Assembly: GCA_964468745.1 (NCBI GenBank)
Contig: CAYXVY010000298.1
Location: 1-6,619 of the forward strand
Source of the DNA: JACPRB01 sp964468745
GTDB lineage: Bacteria; Planctomycetota; MHYJ01; JACPRB01
Direction of reading: 5' to 3'
DNA: 6,619 nt
In this document: piece by piece, positions 5,734 to 6,619 of the stretch
Layout of the letters: each line of letters starts with the position of its first letter
Position numbering within the stretch: the stretch's first letter is position 1
The notes under the pieces: model-generated
What the model saw: the letters and a program-made list of their open reading frames with translations, nothing else
Databases searched by the model: none
Told to the model about the DNA's origin: nothing
Made by a program: the position numbers and the translations under genes

Positions 5734-6619
5734 CGGAGGATGGCCTCCACGAGCCCCGCGATCGTATGGGGCCGTGCCTCGGCGACGACCTTGAACCCCA
5801 GCGCTCTCGCAGCCTTCGCGGTCACGGGGCCGATGCACGCAGCCGGCGGGCGGATCTTGGTCAGTGCGGCAAAATTCCTGACCGTCTCGGCGCTGGCGAA
5901 GGCGACGAGGCCCGCGCTCTTGATGCGGGCGCGCTTCGTGGGACGGCGGATCTGGTACACGTCGAGATTCCTCACATGGAAGCCGGCACGTACCAGTCCT
6001 GCTTCCAGGAACGGGCTGCGCTTGTCGGCGCCCGGGTGCAGCACGCGGGCACCGGGGGGCAGTTCAGAGGCGATGCGCTTGGCGAGGGCTGCTGTTGTGA
6101 AGTCCTGCGCGATCCAGTCGGCGCGTATGCCGTGATTCGCCAGCGCCGTCGCGGTCGCGCTGCCGACGGCGGCCACTCGAACGCCGGAAAGCACGCGTGC
6201 ATCGAGCTCGAGCTGCTGCAGACGGCGGAAGACGAGTGGAACGGTGTTCTGGCTTGTGAACACGATTGCGTCATACTGAGCCACGTCGCGAAGCACGGCA
6301 TCCACGTGCTTCCATTTCGTCAGCGGCCGGATTTCGATGGTGGGGTACTCGATGACGTCCGCTCCGAGTTCGAGAAGTCGCGAGCACAACTCGCTGGCCT
6401 GCTCACGCGAGCGCGTGACGACGAGTTTGAGCCCGCCCAGCGGGCGACGCTCAAACCAGCGCAGCGCGTGCCGCATTCCGACGACATGCCCCACGATGGC
6501 GACCGCGGGCGGTCGGATGCGTGCCCGTTTAGCCTTCTCGGCCAGCGTCGCGATTGTTCCGGCAATGACGCGCTGACGCGGGAGCGTGCCCCACTCGACG
6601 ACCGCCGCGGGCGTCGAAC
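5718..6619 (-). CDS. CobA-HemD fusion: uroporphyrinogen-III methyltransferase / uroporphyrinogen-III synthase, 5'-truncated
   Basis: The frame is open to the right edge, and 299 residues are visible. Residues 1-60 are the end of a SUMT (CobA) domain: TPAAVVEWGTLPRQRVIAGT (2-21), then PPAVAIVGHVVGMR (36-49) and the linker WFERRPL (54-60). SUMT moves two methyl groups from S-adenosylmethionine to uroporphyrinogen III, giving precorrin-2 for siroheme and B12. Residues 64-297 are a complete uroporphyrinogen-III synthase (HemD) domain: KLVVTRSREQASEL near the start, YDAIVFTSQNTV, VAAVGSATATAL, VLHPGADKRSPFLEAGL, FASAETVRNF and CIGPVTAKAA. HemD folds and closes hydroxymethylbilane into uroporphyrinogen III, so the fusion joins synthesis with its first methylation branch. 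A start codon at 6494 (GTG) would give a HemD-only protein but would cut into the CobA domain, so it is rejected. The CobA N-terminal half lies outside the window. The gene feeds directly into hemB by overlap. Confidence 0.94.
   Translation of the reverse strand, partial: STPAAVVEWGTLPRQRVIAGTIATLAEKAKRARIRPPAVAIVGHVVGMRHALRWFERRPLGGLKLVVTRSREQASELCSRLLELGADVIEYPTIEIRPLTKWKHVDAVLRDVAQYDAIVFTSQNTVPLVFRRLQQLELDARVLSGVRVAAVGSATATALANHGIRADWIAQDFTTAALAKRIASELPPGARVLHPGADKRSPFLEAGLVRAGFHVRNLDVYQIRRPTKRARIKSAGLVAFASAETVRNFAALTKIRPPAACIGPVTAKAARALGFKVVAEARPHTIAGLVEAILRWRRA
5735..5748 (-). promoter_or_regulatory. hemB ribosome binding site within a small hairpin
   Basis: Read on the minus strand, the only good Shine-Dalgarno for hemB, GGAGG (5748-5744), is followed by CCAT and then CCTCC (5739-5735), which pairs with it exactly. 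A 5-bp stem with a four-base loop would hide the site unless ribosomes finishing hemD open it. The bases also encode HemD residues near its C-terminus, so the pairing could be chance. Confidence 0.35.

Noticed and set aside
5718..6494. Stand-alone hemD starting at 6494
   Set aside because: The frame continues to the right edge and encodes clear CobA C-terminal sequence, so this is a fusion cut by the window.
1..6619. Mobile elements, CRISPR, tRNA or rRNA, attachment sites
   Set aside because: No transposase or integrase, no regularly spaced repeats and no RNA-gene signature were seen; the window is almost fully occupied by identifiable genes.

Overview
This window (about 60% G+C by eye) is a conserved-type stretch of a Gram-negative-like bacterial chromosome. 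It holds one plus-strand gene cut by the left edge and a run of five minus-strand genes, the last cut by the right edge. The architecture fits a Planctomycetota-like or other deep-branching didermic lineage: a CobA-HemD fusion next to a zinc-type HemB, ScpB, and a membrane-anchored SurA/PpiD-like chaperone followed by a secreted SH3b-repeat protein. The lineage assignment is a guess from gene content. No marker gene here fixes it.

Layout, left to right: (1) a patatin-like phospholipase, plus strand, entering the window at its nucleophile-elbow motif and ending at 811; (2) a strong Rho-independent terminator for the minus-strand genes, lying inside the last codons of the patatin gene; (3) minus strand, a secreted protein with two SH3b domains and an OB-like tail (821-1972); (4) a 191-base intergenic region with two related dyad sites; (5) a large SurA/PpiD-like chaperone with one N-terminal membrane anchor (2164-4182); (6) scpB (4183-4692), whose stop codon abuts the chaperone start (TAAATG); (7) a 60-base gap with an AT-rich dyad and a weak promoter candidate; (8) hemB (4753-5733); (9) a cobA-hemD fusion, running off the right edge, whose end overlaps the hemB start by 16 bases.

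In transcription order the minus-strand series is cobA-hemD, hemB, scpB, chaperone, SH3b protein, terminator. The first two genes serve tetrapyrrole synthesis: HemB makes porphobilinogen, HemD closes the uroporphyrinogen III ring, and CobA methylates that product toward siroheme or B12. ScpB belongs to the SMC-ScpAB chromosome condensation complex. The last two genes look like cell-envelope proteins. No mobile element, CRISPR array, tRNA or rRNA was seen. The main points of interest are regulatory and architectural rather than a new system: the terminator embedded in a convergent coding sequence, the scpB-chaperone coupling, the chaperone with no clear parvulin domain, the uncharacterised SH3b protein, and the dyad sites.
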